From the NCBI GenBank assembly GCA_015863215.1, contig JACBXN010000005.1, positions 1-55,718 of the forward strand: a DNA stretch of 55,718 nucleotides, in the 5' to 3' direction. Below the pieces are notes generated by a model, which did no database searches, had not been told where the DNA came from, and saw nothing but the letters and a program-made list of their open reading frames with translations. Position 1 is the stretch's first letter; each line of letters begins with the position of its first letter. Below, piece after piece: positions 34,221 through 44,078 of this stretch. The stretch comes from Aerococcaceae bacterium DSM 111176. GTDB taxonomy: Bacteria > Bacillota > Bacilli > Lactobacillales > Aerococcaceae. A program made the position numbers and the translations under genes.

Positions 34221-36056
34221 TTATAACGACTGTTCGATGATATCAGAAACTTCATAAATACCTACTCCAAAGTGATTTCCTATTAGTTGATCCATCATTA
34301 AATCAAAGGTCATATGTTCTTCTAATATCACTATTTTATCAAACTCTTGTAGGTAATCTCTGAATTCATCTAAATCCATCAAGAAAGCTTCACGTGCTAC
34401 AACTTCTGTAGAATATAAAAAATACATTGCTGCAAAACCAGTATAATAATTTTCAACATTTTCCACATCTGTCGTCACAACTAAGTACTTATCATTATTC
34501 AATTCAAAATTATGCCCTGTAGCTTGCATAATTTGAGCCGGTATAGACTCATTGAATTGAGTATTCAAATATCTCATCCCATTAACTTCCGAAATTAATA
34601 AAAGGAGTGAACCAAAGCTTAACAATATAGAACTAATCTGATATAGCTGTTTACTTGCAAGTGATTTATAACTTCGATAATTTCTAGCCAAAACATTTTG
34701 CTCGTAAAACGAATAATCGACTTCACGCGCTAATGAAAAGTTAGCAAGCCCCAAAATAAATATAATCATACTTGATGTATAACGTTCAATCCCGGCCAAA
34801 TTAACTGCTTCTTCCACTGGCATCGAAAACAGGAACATAAATACAATACCCAAATAGTATACTATGTAAATAAAATTTCCTAACACTAACATTTTTAATA
34901 AAGAGTTTGGTCGTTTTAAGTAAAATCGTATTACTAAGAAAGAAATCAATAATATCACATTAAATAATATAAGCCCTTGCGTTGAAAGTTGCCCCATATC
35001 AAAGAAATAATTAATTATTTTATCCAAAATCTCTTGAATTACTGTGTTATCTTTTTCATTAAAGATAGTTTGATAAGTTGTCAAACTCACTTCGTGTTTG
35101 GTGACTGGAAAATTAGCCTTAACATACACATTCCAATAAAGAATTGGTGTCAATGATAAAACAACCGTTAGAAGTGAGATGCCTAATATCTTCCAATCCT
35201 TTCGTTGAACTACATGAATTTTTATTATCTGGTATAAATAGTAACACCAAACAATAACAGCAAAGATCATCCCGCTACTCTTAACTAAACAAAGAACAGC
35301 CGTTGTTAAGAATACCAAAATTGACATTTTTAACGGTTGATGACGTGTACTAAATACCATAGAGATGCCTGCCAAGGCCAATACGGGTAAAACAAAATCC
35401 ACTAAGAGATTATTCATTCGTATTGAAATGTTGTATATATTAAATAATGTTATACCAAGACCCATTAAAAATATAATCATCACTCTTGAACGATCACGTA
35501 TTACTGCAAACATTGCATAAATAGCTGATGCAATGAATGAAAAATGCCCTAACAACATAACATTATCAGAGAAACCAGCAATTTTGACAGCGTAATATAA
35601 ATACAAGGAAGTTCCCATTGGATACGAATTGTAGCTAATAATTTCATGCGTTGCATCAGGTAAACTGTTTTCAGTAAAAAGAAACTTTACAATCAATGCC
35701 CAGTGTGAAAAGTTATCATAATGTTCTAAATACGTCCCCCACAATGTTAAGCCAATCAAAATACAGTAAAAGAACATCCATAAATTAACGGTTGTTAAAT
35801 TGGTTTTCTCAAATTCTTTCAAGTACAATCTTCGAATTAAACTATATATCCCATAACCAGTACTTAAACCAAACAAAAGATAGACTGTTAACTCCAATAA
35901 ATCAAAATAAGCCATTATATAAAGAACTATAATTATAGTTAATATATGTGTAATCCACGAAAATAATCGTGATATTTGGATTTGTTCAAAGAAAAAACGA
36001 CTCCCTCCATACAATGAAAAGACAAAAATACTAACTCGCAATATCGTTAACAGCAT
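34221..36056 (-). CDS. GT-C-like polytopic membrane protein of the glycan operon
   Basis: About 611 residues with roughly 13 membrane helices and a C-terminal extracytoplasmic domain of about 110 residues. The first loop carries HYDNFSHWALIVK (about 112-124), resembling the acidic-residue loop of GT-C glycosyltransferases, which use lipid-linked sugars on the outer face. The protein could glycosylate or modify the polymer made by the synthase upstream. Its gene overlaps the end of the synthase gene by 26 bases. I choose the ATG at 36056 (AGGAGG about 6 bases upstream); the ATG at 36062 lies directly against that site. Family assignment is tentative. Confidence 0.65.
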   Translation of the reverse strand: MLLTILRVSIFVFSLYGGSRFFFEQIQISRLFSWITHILTIIIVLYIMAYFDLLELTVYLLFGLSTGYGIYSLIRRLYLKEFEKTNLTTVNLWMFFYCILIGLTLWGTYLEHYDNFSHWALIVKFLFTENSLPDATHEIISYNSYPMGTSLYLYYAVKIAGFSDNVMLLGHFSFIASAIYAMFAVIRDRSRVMIIFLMGLGITLFNIYNISIRMNNLLVDFVLPVLALAGISMVFSTRHQPLKMSILVFLTTAVLCLVKSSGMIFAVIVWCYYLYQIIKIHVVQRKDWKILGISLLTVVLSLTPILYWNVYVKANFPVTKHEVSLTTYQTIFNEKDNTVIQEILDKIINYFFDMGQLSTQGLILFNVILLISFLVIRFYLKRPNSLLKMLVLGNFIYIVYYLGIVFMFLFSMPVEEAVNLAGIERYTSSMIIFILGLANFSLAREVDYSFYEQNVLARNYRSYKSLASKQLYQISSILLSFGSLLLLISEVNGMRYLNTQFNESIPAQIMQATGHNFELNNDKYLVVTTDVENVENYYTGFAAMYFLYSTEVVAREAFLMDLDEFRDYLQEFDKIVILEEHMTFDLMMDQLIGNHFGVGIYEVSDIIEQSL

Positions 36057-38262
36057 TCTCATCCTCCTTTCGGATCAACCATTCATCAATTAGATTATAA
36101 AAGTCGTCATTATGTAAGAGTTGTTCTAAATTATTGACTTTAAATTGAATGATCTCATCTTTTTTCTCTGAAAATGATAAATCAAATTTTACTTCATTTA
36201 TGGGTAAAACAAACTCTTTTGGAAGTTCTACTTCATTTTCAACGTAAATGTACAGTGTTTCAAAGTTAAATCCTTTTAAAATGAAATCAACTTTGTTTAT
36301 TCTTAAAAACTCATGTAATGAAATATAAGGCGTTTTATTATTAGATACTATTGTGCGTTTATTATTAGGTGATAAATGGTGTTTTATTGTCAGTGATAAT
36401 CGGTCGAACGGTGTAACCCACGGATCACGGAAACGAGCAAGGGACATATTATAACCATCATATATTATTTGAAGGTAATCTCGGTAAGTTTGTTCGTCCA
36501 TCGAATCTAATACAAAACTATATAGCCATCTATCATTGCGCTCTGTAATACGAATTACTTCTCCAAAAATTTCCACTTCAGATTCCCCTTGACCCAAAAT
36601 CAGCAACACCTTTCTGTCTTTTGGGAAAAAAACAGGCTTATCTAACCAAAAGCTGAGCCCTTTTTCCGAGACATCCCATGTCCGAATTTCAGGTACATCT
36701 ATTTGAATTTCAGCTAATCGAATAGGAATATCGCGTAAAAAACGCTCTTCTTTACGATAAATGGGTCTACCTAAGAAAAAGAGAACCGAAAACGTTAGAT
36801 TATACATATGAACCAATAACCAAAAAGAAACCACACTACCATAGGCTATCTCACTACCAAATTTATTATAGTTAAATGAAATAAATCCAATCACAGTTAA
36901 AATCAACATCAATAAATGTGGCCACATCATACTTCGATGAGCAGAAGTATCATTCGTGGTTTTACTCGTTACTTTAAATTTATTTTCTCTAAATCCAAGT
37001 GTTTCTAAAATAACTGGTAGGATTAAATATGGAGCGAAAATGGTCTCTTGCACTTCACCCCAACTGGAAGTTCGGATATCACTAGCGACAAATTTTAATG
37101 ATAGTTGTAATAATAAATAACCTGGTAACCAAAAAATAAATAATTGCCAAATATCAGTAACAACCACTCGTGTATTAAAAACTGTAAACATTACTGGAGC
37201 CATGATAAAAATGATTCGTCGTAAAAATGACCACCAATACAAGTAACTGTTTAAGAAGACTAGTTTTTGCGACAGTTTCAAATTTGAATTTGTGAATAAT
37301 TTAATATTCCCCACACTACGCACAACACCTCGTGCCCAGCGTATGCGTTGATTAAACATTGTTGGTATATCCATCGGTGTTAATCCACTGGCCATCGGTT
37401 CCAAAGTTGAAATACTACGATAACCTTCTGAATTAATTAAAGCTCCTAATTCAAAATCTTCAGTGATAGTTCCCGTTGGAAAACCACCTGCCTCGTTAAT
37501 AGCCTGTCTTAATAGAACTGTATTTGAACCAGTATAAACAGCAGCATCATGAGAATTATTTAGAATATTTACTTCCCTTGAGAAAAAATCTTGTTCATTA
37601 GGTAGATCGCCTTCTGAATAGAAATTGAATTGAAACAAATCTGGATTATAAAAACTTTGAGGCGTTTGTACGAACCCTAAAGGCTTCTCATTATCCTTTT
37701 GATCAACAAAAAACGGTACTGTCTCCAATAAAAAATCAGAATATGGAATCATATCTGCATCAAAAGTTGCGATTAAAGGAGAATTTGTTTGGGCCAATGC
37801 GTTATTCAAATTTCCTGATTTCGCTTCTTTATTATTTTCCATTCCGATATATCCTATATCAAATTTTTTTGCTAAAGCAGCTACTTCAGGTCGATTTGAA
37901 TCGTCAGAAAGATGAATATGTACCTTAGATTTATCTGGATATTTCATATTTACACACCCATTAACTGTTTTATATAACAAATCAACATCTTCGTTATGAG
38001 TTGCTATTAAAACATCAATATGTGGATAATCTTCAGGTTCAATTATCGGTTTTATCACTTCTTTCGCCTTGAATTTACTCCATATAAAAATTCCCGCTGT
38101 AATTCCTGAAGTAACTTCACTAATTAATAATAAAACACCAAATAGTAAAGCATACCACGAATCGTGAATCGGTAGAGTAAATAAAGCACGCCAAACTAAA
38201 TAAATGATATTCGTAATGAAGGTAAGTGCGAAAATAATAATGTGTTTTTTATTCAATACCAT
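36031..38262 (-). CDS. BcsA-like processive glycosyltransferase (GT2) with C-terminal PilZ domain
   Basis: 743 residues. Two N-terminal helices, a cytoplasmic GT2 domain and further helices that form the translocation channel. Catalytic motifs: DDSNRPE (about 140), DADM (about 168), TED in GTITEDFELG (about 269) and QRIRW (about 309), as in cellulose-synthase-type enzymes. After the last helices comes a PilZ domain with both c-di-GMP motifs, RKEER (about residues 503-507) and DVSEKG (about 530-535), 22 residues apart. It should be an inner-membrane synthase switched on by c-di-GMP. The polymer is unknown. Start ATG at 38262, whose A is shared with the TGA stop of the gene before. Confidence 0.88.
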   Translation of the reverse strand: MVLNKKHIIIFALTFITNIIYLVWRALFTLPIHDSWYALLFGVLLLISEVTSGITAGIFIWSKFKAKEVIKPIIEPEDYPHIDVLIATHNEDVDLLYKTVNGCVNMKYPDKSKVHIHLSDDSNRPEVAALAKKFDIGYIGMENNKEAKSGNLNNALAQTNSPLIATFDADMIPYSDFLLETVPFFVDQKDNEKPLGFVQTPQSFYNPDLFQFNFYSEGDLPNEQDFFSREVNILNNSHDAAVYTGSNTVLLRQAINEAGGFPTGTITEDFELGALINSEGYRSISTLEPMASGLTPMDIPTMFNQRIRWARGVVRSVGNIKLFTNSNLKLSQKLVFLNSYLYWWSFLRRIIFIMAPVMFTVFNTRVVVTDIWQLFIFWLPGYLLLQLSLKFVASDIRTSSWGEVQETIFAPYLILPVILETLGFRENKFKVTSKTTNDTSAHRSMMWPHLLMLILTVIGFISFNYNKFGSEIAYGSVVSFWLLVHMYNLTFSVLFFLGRPIYRKEERFLRDIPIRLAEIQIDVPEIRTWDVSEKGLSFWLDKPVFFPKDRKVLLILGQGESEVEIFGEVIRITERNDRWLYSFVLDSMDEQTYRDYLQIIYDGYNMSLARFRDPWVTPFDRLSLTIKHHLSPNNKRTIVSNNKTPYISLHEFLRINKVDFILKGFNFETLYIYVENEVELPKEFVLPINEVKFDLSFSEKKDEIIQFKVNNLEQLLHNDDFYNLIDEWLIRKEDENAVNDIAS

Positions 38263-39299
38263 CACTCCCTAAACACAAGATATTTTTGAACAAAGAAACT
38301 AACAAAAAACAATAAACTGTCCACTAATATTTTAATAATAACTGTCTCTCCACTCTTAAATAGCAAAGTCAATAAGTATACTAATAGACTCGACAGAGCA
38401 GCTTGACAGATTACCAACACAAAGTATCTTAAAACACTCTTAGAACTTTGAGTTTTAAAAACATGATTACGATTCATTAAATAATTAAATACGGATGAAA
38501 CTACTCGAGCGGATAATGAAGCCACTGAAATAGCTCCAAAATTTATATTCATCAATATTTGTATAATAAATGCATAGGCTACTATATCAATTAAAAAGGA
38601 CAGTATTGATACCAGTAAATATTTAAAGAAAACACCATAAATTTTTATAGAATCACTGATCACATTGAAATGAGATGAACTGTTGTCATCAATGTAAATC
38701 GTTTCGATTGGTTGCATGATTATCGGTACGCCAAACTCCTTAGCAGCAATCAGCATGTTTGTCTCAAATTCATAACGATCACCTTTAACATCTAAAAGGT
38801 TCACCATAAAACTTCTTGGAATCACACGCAGCCCTGTCTGGGTATCATCAATTGTAATTCCCGTCGTTAACTTAAGTATGTTACGTGTAAGAATATTACC
38901 AAATTTACTACGCAATGGAATATCTTCATCAAAGCTCCTAGTACCTAGGACTAATCCATGAGACTTTCTGTCAGTCGCCTCAATGCATGCTTTTATATCC
39001 GATACTTGATGCTGACCATCCGCATCGACTGTAATTATGTACTGAATATGAGGATAATTATCCAGAATATAGTTCATTGCAGTTTTTAAAGCTGCTCCTT
39101 TGCCTAAATTAGTATCATGGTTCAATATAATTTCAGTATATTCCTTTGCTATATTAAAAAATTCATCATATTCATTATTACTCCCATCATTAATAACTAT
39201 AATAGGAATTGTATTTAATTCCTGATGAATCTTGGCCAATAATTGAATTAGACGATTATCGGGGTTCAACGAGGGGATTACTATCATCATATTTTCCAT
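38262..39299 (-). CDS. GT2 glycosyltransferase fused to GtrA-like domain
   Basis: 345 residues. Residues 1-215 form a DPM1-like GT2 domain (IPSLNPDNR, VINDGSNNEY, VDADGQHQ, and TQTGLRVIP), which usually loads a sugar onto a lipid carrier. Residues about 220-345 form four helices of the GtrA family, thought to flip or position the lipid-linked sugar. It is the first gene of the operon with the PilZ synthase (one-base stop/start overlap) and the GT-C-like protein. The ATG at 39299 has AGGTGAGG 5 bases upstream; in-frame codons up to 39371 are unlikely to be translated. Confidence 0.85.
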   Translation of the reverse strand: MENMMIVIPSLNPDNRLIQLLAKIHQELNTIPIIVINDGSNNEYDEFFNIAKEYTEIILNHDTNLGKGAALKTAMNYILDNYPHIQYIITVDADGQHQVSDIKACIEATDRKSHGLVLGTRSFDEDIPLRSKFGNILTRNILKLTTGITIDDTQTGLRVIPRSFMVNLLDVKGDRYEFETNMLIAAKEFGVPIIMQPIETIYIDDNSSSHFNVISDSIKIYGVFFKYLLVSILSFLIDIVAYAFIIQILMNINFGAISVASLSARVVSSVFNYLMNRNHVFKTQSSKSVLRYFVLVICQAALSSLLVYLLTLLFKSGETVIIKILVDSLLFFVSFFVQKYLVFRE

Positions 39300-39740
39300 A
39301 AATACCTCACCTGTCATGAATAAATTATTTATATTAAGTCGACAAAAATACCTCTTATAGCTCCACTTCATTCATTTAATGTGAAGCGTTGCTCATAAAA
39401 GGTTGCTATTCTTTATTTCATATGACTCCCAATAATTCATTCCGCTTTTGAATTTATCTTTATCAATAGTAATATGTACCAGAAGTATGTATAAATTAAG
39501 CTGTCTTTGGCAATTTTAATTCCACTATAGTTATACTATTTAATTGATATTCTATAGTAAATCATTTGCTACAAAATTATAATCTATTTATATCTTGTTG
39601 TATAGTTTTCTTTGATCATTTACTGTAATTATTTAAACTTCAATTTATTGGTAAATAGGAAGTGCTTTTCGATCTAAACAAATCAAAAACAGTCATCCTG
39701 CTCGTAACTTCAGAGCAGAAAGACTGTTTTTCGATATTTG
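39300..39740. other. AT-rich gap upstream of the glycan operon
   Basis: No gene or RNA fold is recognised here beyond the hairpin at 39685-39731. The region must hold the promoter of the glycan operon, read on the minus strand. Candidates such as TTTACT (about 39563-39558) with TAGTAT 17 bases on are weak. The palindrome ACTATAGT and near copies (about 39523 and 39553) could be regulatory. I found no GEMM-type c-di-GMP riboswitch. Confidence 0.5.
39685..39731. terminator. Bidirectional terminator of the DUF4386 gene
   Basis: AAAAACAGTC and CTGCTC pair with GAGCAG and GACTGTTTTT. It follows the DUF4386 gene on the minus strand. Confidence 0.85.
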
Positions 39741-40436
39741 TTATTTGTTAAAAGAAGCTAATCCTTCAGCTTTAAAACCTTTGACAATTAGGTAAACTGC
39801 TAAACTAATTTCATAAACACCGACTGGTAAAGCAATCAATCCCTTAAGTGTTGACCAAGGCTCTATGATGCCAAACATATCCAGAAAGCCTGATATAAAA
39901 ACCAACACAGCTGTTAGCATACCAAAATATGCTAGGTTTTTTGGAATTAATTTTGACCTTGAGAATAGTAAACTATATAAAAATGTATTAATCCCTAACA
40001 TAAAGTTCGGTCCTAATACCATTATCCAGCGGTGCATCCCTTGAAAGGCGTATCCTTGCGCTATTAAAGCACCTGTATCACTCACCTGACCTGCCGCAAA
40101 TGCTTGACTGAGTGATATTAACACGAGTATACTCGCAAGTCCCAAACCAATAAACACGGCCTCCATAAATCGTCCTCCGAAGTAAGCCAGAGCGAGTTGG
40201 GGATCTACCCGTTTTAAATAAGGGGCTAGAAATGATGTTGTTCCTACTGCTGACACTAATAAAATCAAATCCATTACAGCGCCCCACAATACAGTTGTCT
40301 CCTGACCATTTTGAACGACTTCATAAAAATACTCTGTCATAATAGGTTCATATAGTATTACAGCAATTACAGAAGAAACGGCGGCTAAAATATAAAAAAT
40401 ACCAATTAAAATCGCATTTTGCTTATGACTTAACAT
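39741..40436 (-). CDS. DUF4386 membrane protein
   Basis: 231 residues with six membrane helices, fitting DUF4386 (opening SHKQNAILIGIFYILAAVSS, then a central YAFQGMHRWIMVLGPNFMLG, and a last helix with PVGVYEISLAVYLIVKG). Function unknown. It is divergent from an AraC/GyrI regulator 148 bases away, a common arrangement in Firmicutes in which the regulator controls the membrane protein. A shorter relative lies at 44079-44621 next to the Crp/Fnr gene. Confidence 0.78.
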   Translation of the reverse strand: MLSHKQNAILIGIFYILAAVSSVIAVILYEPIMTEYFYEVVQNGQETTVLWGAVMDLILLVSAVGTTSFLAPYLKRVDPQLALAYFGGRFMEAVFIGLGLASILVLISLSQAFAAGQVSDTGALIAQGYAFQGMHRWIMVLGPNFMLGINTFLYSLLFSRSKLIPKNLAYFGMLTAVLVFISGFLDMFGIIEPWSTLKGLIALPVGVYEISLAVYLIVKGFKAEGLASFNK

Positions 40437-40593
40437 TTGAAACGCCTCACTTTCTTAATATTTTATTTGTTAAGTTAATTATAATATCTTTAGTTTTGTA
40501 TTACTTTCCAAATCTTGCTGTCTTCAATATTGATTGCGCTTACCTCGTCTTTAACTTATACTCAAATTAAGAACTAAATAAGGAGTGTGGCAA

Positions 40594-41457
40594 ATGGAAC
40601 AGTTAGCGATTATTGAATCATCCTTAGACTATATTGAACAAAACCTAAACCATAAATTAAGCCTCGACCAAATTGCTGATCAGTTTAATTTTTCCAAGTA
40701 TTATTATCACCGCCTATTTTCAGCGGTTATGGGTGTGTCACTAAACAATTATATTTTAGAACGTAAACTCAATGCATCTGTTGATTTAATACAAAGCACA
40801 GATCAAAGCCTCACTGAAATTGGAAGTCGACTCGACTTTTCAACGCCTGCTGCCTTTTCAAGAGCATTTAAAAAACATTATGATATGTCGCCTTCTGACT
40901 TTAGAAAGGGAGCGCAACAATTATCCCCGACGCCTATTCCTGAAATTGTCCATCGGCCTCTGAAGAATTTAAATGGTGATATTGTTACTGATTTTTCGCT
41001 TGAAATCCGGCCTGCTATTAAAGTCTCTGGCTTAGTTTTTCGTATTGATATTACCCAAGACGATTATATCGCTACCATTCAAAGTAAATATAAACAACTC
41101 ATTTCCGGCTTAGGTTCTGACTTAAATACACCCGGGTATGTCATTTATTCAGACTGTTCACCTGATAATCGAGTGTTCAATGTTATTGTTGGGGTTGAAG
41201 GTATTGTTTCTCTGGATTTGCCATTATTTTTTACAGTCGATGCCCCTGAGATGTATTGTGTGTCTTTTACTTATTCAGGGGAACTCTATCACATGGATGA
41301 GGTCTTGCAATCCGACTTTGCTCGCTTCCTTAAAATCGCTCGAAAAGAATCTAACCAAAATGATATTAATATGATTCAATATTTTGAAAATATTCAAAAT
41401 CTAGATAGCCATTATCAATTACTCGTTCCAATTAAAGAAAATGACTTAGATGCATAA
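40594..41457 (+). CDS. AraC-family regulator with GyrI-like effector domain
   Basis: 287 residues. An N-terminal pair of AraC-type helix-turn-helices (about 20-105; LSLDQIADQFNFSKYYYHRLF and SLTEIGSRLDFSTPAAFSRAFK) is followed by a GyrI-like small-molecule-binding domain (about 140-287), the architecture of Rob/BmrR-type regulators of drug or stress response. I choose the ATG at 40594 (AGGAG 8 bases upstream) over the GTG at 40585. It is divergent from the DUF4386 gene, its likely target. Ends at the hairpin 41462-41502. Confidence 0.88.
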   Translation: MEQLAIIESSLDYIEQNLNHKLSLDQIADQFNFSKYYYHRLFSAVMGVSLNNYILERKLNASVDLIQSTDQSLTEIGSRLDFSTPAAFSRAFKKHYDMSPSDFRKGAQQLSPTPIPEIVHRPLKNLNGDIVTDFSLEIRPAIKVSGLVFRIDITQDDYIATIQSKYKQLISGLGSDLNTPGYVIYSDCSPDNRVFNVIVGVEGIVSLDLPLFFTVDAPEMYCVSFTYSGELYHMDEVLQSDFARFLKIARKESNQNDINMIQYFENIQNLDSHYQLLVPIKENDLDA

Positions 41458-41461
41458 TAAA

Positions 41462-41502
41462 AAGAGTAGAGCGTCACTTGAATTAAGTGAAAGTCTACTC
41501 TT
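41462..41502. terminator. Bidirectional terminator
   Basis: AAGAGTAGA pairs with TCTACTCTT, with an inner CACTT/AAGTG stem. It separates the convergent AraC-type and CPBP genes. Confidence 0.88.
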
Positions 41503-41513
41503 ATATTATTTGG

Positions 41514-42251
41514 TTAAATTATCATTGAACTAATCATAATGCCTGACCATATAATAATTGCTGTTAATACAGGGTTATATGTCTCATATTTCATTGGCAA
41601 CAATTCCGGTGCTAAATTAATCATAGTGTGGATGAGAATAGCTGGATAAATTGAATAATCCGTTTGTACAAAGAAATAAGTTATTATAACACGGTAACCA
41701 ATTGCTGTTAAACAATGGAAGAGTATCCACCATCTACTTCGCCCAAGTTGTAAGAATGGGAAAAGATGCCATAATTGCCACACAATCCCCACAAGGACAC
41801 TGACTACAAATACGGAATCAATCGATTTCGTCGCAACTTGTGTCGCAAAAGCTGTCCACCCTATCTCTTCAATAACAGCACTTACAAAATACAACACACC
41901 AGCAAAGGAAATGGTTTTAAGGGATACATTAAATTTGGTACTCGATATCAGTCTTTTGTAATAAACTATATATGATATGCCATACATAATGATAGGTATG
42001 AACAGACTCGCTACCAGATAAATCCAATCTTTTGAATTAATAATAGAAAAAGTTGCCCATAATTGATCGAAACTTATACCCAAATTAAAATAAGAAAATA
42101 TCAGTGCAACGATCATCGGAACTATAATCATTATCGAACTATTCGGTAATGAAAATGGCATCACATCAGTTAATTTATTCAATAATAAAAATGGCAGACT
42201 TAATGATAGAACAAGGAAAAAATAAATACTTAGAATATAATACTCTGTCAT
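41514..42251 (-). CDS. CPBP-family intramembrane protease-like protein
   Basis: 245 residues, about eight membrane helices. The CPBP motif EEIGW (about 128-132) is followed by the histidine in WHLFPFL (about 160-166) and a third-motif histidine in LIHTMINL (about 216), so all three active-site parts are present. Members cut CAAX-type or bacteriocin-related substrates, though many act only in immunity-like roles. It lies only 2 bases after the DUF998 gene, so the pair is one unit. Confidence 0.8.
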   Translation of the reverse strand: MTEYYILSIYFFLVLSLSLPFLLLNKLTDVMPFSLPNSSIMIIVPMIVALIFSYFNLGISFDQLWATFSIINSKDWIYLVASLFIPIIMYGISYIVYYKRLISSTKFNVSLKTISFAGVLYFVSAVIEEIGWTAFATQVATKSIDSVFVVSVLVGIVWQLWHLFPFLQLGRSRWWILFHCLTAIGYRVIITYFFVQTDYSIYPAILIHTMINLAPELLPMKYETYNPVLTAIIIWSGIMISSMII

Positions 42252-42253
42252 AT

Positions 42254-42880
42254 TCAGTTATAAAATCCGTTTAATAAGTAAATTCCTAACACTGCATTAA
42301 ATCCAGTCGCTGCTAAGACACTAAAACGTTCCGGAATACCGAAGTACTCAGCAGGCACTATACCAACACCAATTGCTCCTGCAAACATCATCAGTAACGC
42401 CAACAGCGCCCATCTCCCTAAATTTCTAAATGTTTTATCTTTGAATCCCGCATATATTATTAACACTAAAGAGATGATGGACAAAATAATGACAATCGGC
42501 GTAATCACATAAATATGAACCATATCTTGAAACGCACCCGCATTACCCGAACTGGTTAATGGAAACATCGAATAACCGATTGCAGATATCCAATTCATCA
42601 AACCAAATAAATAGATACCCCGCCGCAGATAACCAGTTAAGCGGTCTTCGATATAAACACACACTAGAGTGATCGAAACAATCCCTCCAATGTTATAAAG
42701 CGTAGCCGTTTGTTGCCATAACATACGTGCAGGTGAGTCTTGTGCACTCAAATCACTCACTGCTTGCGACATCCAATCGTAATTTAAATATTCTATCGGT
42801 GAAATTACCATTGCTAATATATATGATAAGAAACTAATAGGACCTAATAATCCAAGCCAATTAATCAGTTTGCGGTTCAT
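42254..42880 (-). CDS. DUF998 membrane protein
   Basis: 208 residues with six helices in the DUF998 pattern: GPISFLSYILAM at the start, DWMSQAVSDLSAQDSPAR in the first outer loop, and FPLTSSGN ahead of the third helix. Function unknown. Its TAGGAGG ribosome binding site overlaps the stop codon of a possible 43-codon ORF (42892-43023). It is followed at once by the CPBP gene. Confidence 0.8.
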   Translation of the reverse strand: MNRKLINWLGLLGPISFLSYILAMVISPIEYLNYDWMSQAVSDLSAQDSPARMLWQQTATLYNIGGIVSITLVCVYIEDRLTGYLRRGIYLFGLMNWISAIGYSMFPLTSSGNAGAFQDMVHIYVITPIVIILSIISLVLIIYAGFKDKTFRNLGRWALLALLMMFAGAIGVGIVPAEYFGIPERFSVLAATGFNAVLGIYLLNGFYN

Positions 42881-42891
42881 AATTTTTCCTC

Positions 42892-43023
42892 CTAAAATGC
42901 TAGGCTACTAATTACAACGGAAATTGTGTCTACTACAGCACCGATAATAAAAATAGAAATATCAGTGGTAAACCAATGAGTGTCATTTCTTTTAAATGAT
43001 GTAAGCGTTATCGTCATGTTCAT
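42892..43023 (-). CDS. Possible 43-residue leader protein, doubtful
   Basis: A 43-codon frame ends in the TAG of the DUF998 ribosome binding site. It would give a small protein with one hydrophobic helix (DISIFIIGAVVDTISVVISS). It lacks a ribosome binding site, and its ATG overlaps the TATAAT box at 43022-43027. It may therefore be only the untranslated leader of the DUF998-CPBP unit. Confidence 0.2.
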   Translation of the reverse strand: MNMTITLTSFKRNDTHWFTTDISIFIIGAVVDTISVVISSLAF

Positions 43024-43051
43024 TATATAACAAACTTTTGCGAAATGTTAA
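43022..43051 (-). promoter_or_regulatory. Promoter of the DUF998-CPBP unit
   Basis: On the minus strand TTAACA (43051-43046) and TATAAT (43027-43022) are 18 bases apart. This gives a leader of about 130 bases. Confidence 0.6.
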
Positions 43052-43110
43052 AATTATCCGAAATATTTTACTCTTTTGCGCAAGGAATTATAGTTTATAC
43101 ATTTTTCTTA

Positions 43111-43134
43111 TATAATTGACTTATAAGTATAAGT
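43111..43134 (+). promoter_or_regulatory. -10 box and overlapping palindrome upstream of the SDR gene
   Basis: TATAAT (43111-43116) is followed directly by the palindrome ACTTATAAGT (43119-43128) and a further ATAAGT (to 43134), over the expected transcription start. The position suits a repressor site of MarR or HxlR type, but no such regulator is adjacent. Confidence 0.45.
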
Positions 43135-43150
43135 GAAAGGAAGATTCTAA

Positions 43151-43945
43151 ATGGCACGAAAGCATAATTCAGAAGTCTTAAAAGAACTGAAATATATCAA
43201 AAAAACTGTCCGACCTCTCAGTGATAATGAAACGAAGAAAAGCATTTTAATCACTGGTTCCACAGATGGCATCGGACTGATGACTGCACAATATTTAAAA
43301 TCACGTGGTCATACGGTAATCGGACATGCTAGAAATCAACAACGAGCGAATGATCTATATGATATATTACCTGCGATTGATGATATCCTAATTGCTGATT
43401 TCACTCAGCTTTCTGAAGTTGAACAATTTGCAAAGGATAGCCAGCGTTTCAAAAATTTTGATACTATTATTCATAATGCTGGCATTCATGGTGGCACTAA
43501 CTTGTTCTCTGTTAATGTGGTAGCTCCGTATGTATTGACTCTCTTAATGGATAAACCGAAACAGTTAATCTATCTTTCTTCGATGGACCATGGTTGGGGC
43601 AAATACAATTTAGATAATATTAAACAAAATAAAGTCTCCTATGCCGATACTAAATTACACATTGCGATGATCGCTTTAGCTTTTGATCAAGCATATCCCG
43701 AAATTCAAATAAATCCTATTGAACCAGGTTGGGTTCCTACAAATATGGGCGGACAAGGCGCTCCTGATGATATGGCAATTTCATATATGACACAAGTTAA
43801 TTTAATCGAAGAAAAGATTAATTATAGTGGAACATTATTGGTTGATTCTAAGCCAGTAAAAAATCCAAATTCGACTTTATTGAATCCAGATGCATTAACT
43901 GAATTAATGGATTATTTAGCAGAAAGAACGGGTTTGACAGTATAG
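43151..43945 (+). CDS. Short-chain dehydrogenase/reductase
   Basis: 264 residues. Cofactor motif TGSTDGIG (about 36-43), NAG in IIHNAGIHGG (about 112-121), and the catalytic YADTK (about 173-177) after the serine in LSSMDHGW. An N-terminal tail of about 30 charged residues precedes the fold. Substrate unknown. The gene has its own promoter and a terminator at 43956-44004. AAAGGAAG site 7 bases upstream. Confidence 0.85.
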   Translation: MARKHNSEVLKELKYIKKTVRPLSDNETKKSILITGSTDGIGLMTAQYLKSRGHTVIGHARNQQRANDLYDILPAIDDILIADFTQLSEVEQFAKDSQRFKNFDTIIHNAGIHGGTNLFSVNVVAPYVLTLLMDKPKQLIYLSSMDHGWGKYNLDNIKQNKVSYADTKLHIAMIALAFDQAYPEIQINPIEPGWVPTNMGGQGAPDDMAISYMTQVNLIEEKINYSGTLLVDSKPVKNPNSTLLNPDALTELMDYLAERTGLTV

Positions 43946-43955
43946 AATCTAATAA

Positions 43956-44004
43956 AAAACAACCTTTCAAGCAGTTATACTATCTGCTCAAAAGGTTTTT
44001 TTTT
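43956..44004 (+). terminator. Terminator of the SDR gene
   Basis: AACCTTT and AGCAG pair with CTGCT and AAAGGTT across a small internal loop, followed by nine T. Confidence 0.85.
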
Positions 44005-44078
44005 AAATCTTAACTAAAGTCAATGCGCATTTTTTACCAGCATAATATAATTAAATCAAATAAAAGGAGGCGATGATA

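Noticed and set aside
39300-39740. c-di-GMP riboswitch (GEMM) upstream of the glycan operon
   Set aside because: The gap is very AT-rich and lacks the GEMM core. Control through the PilZ domain is sufficient.
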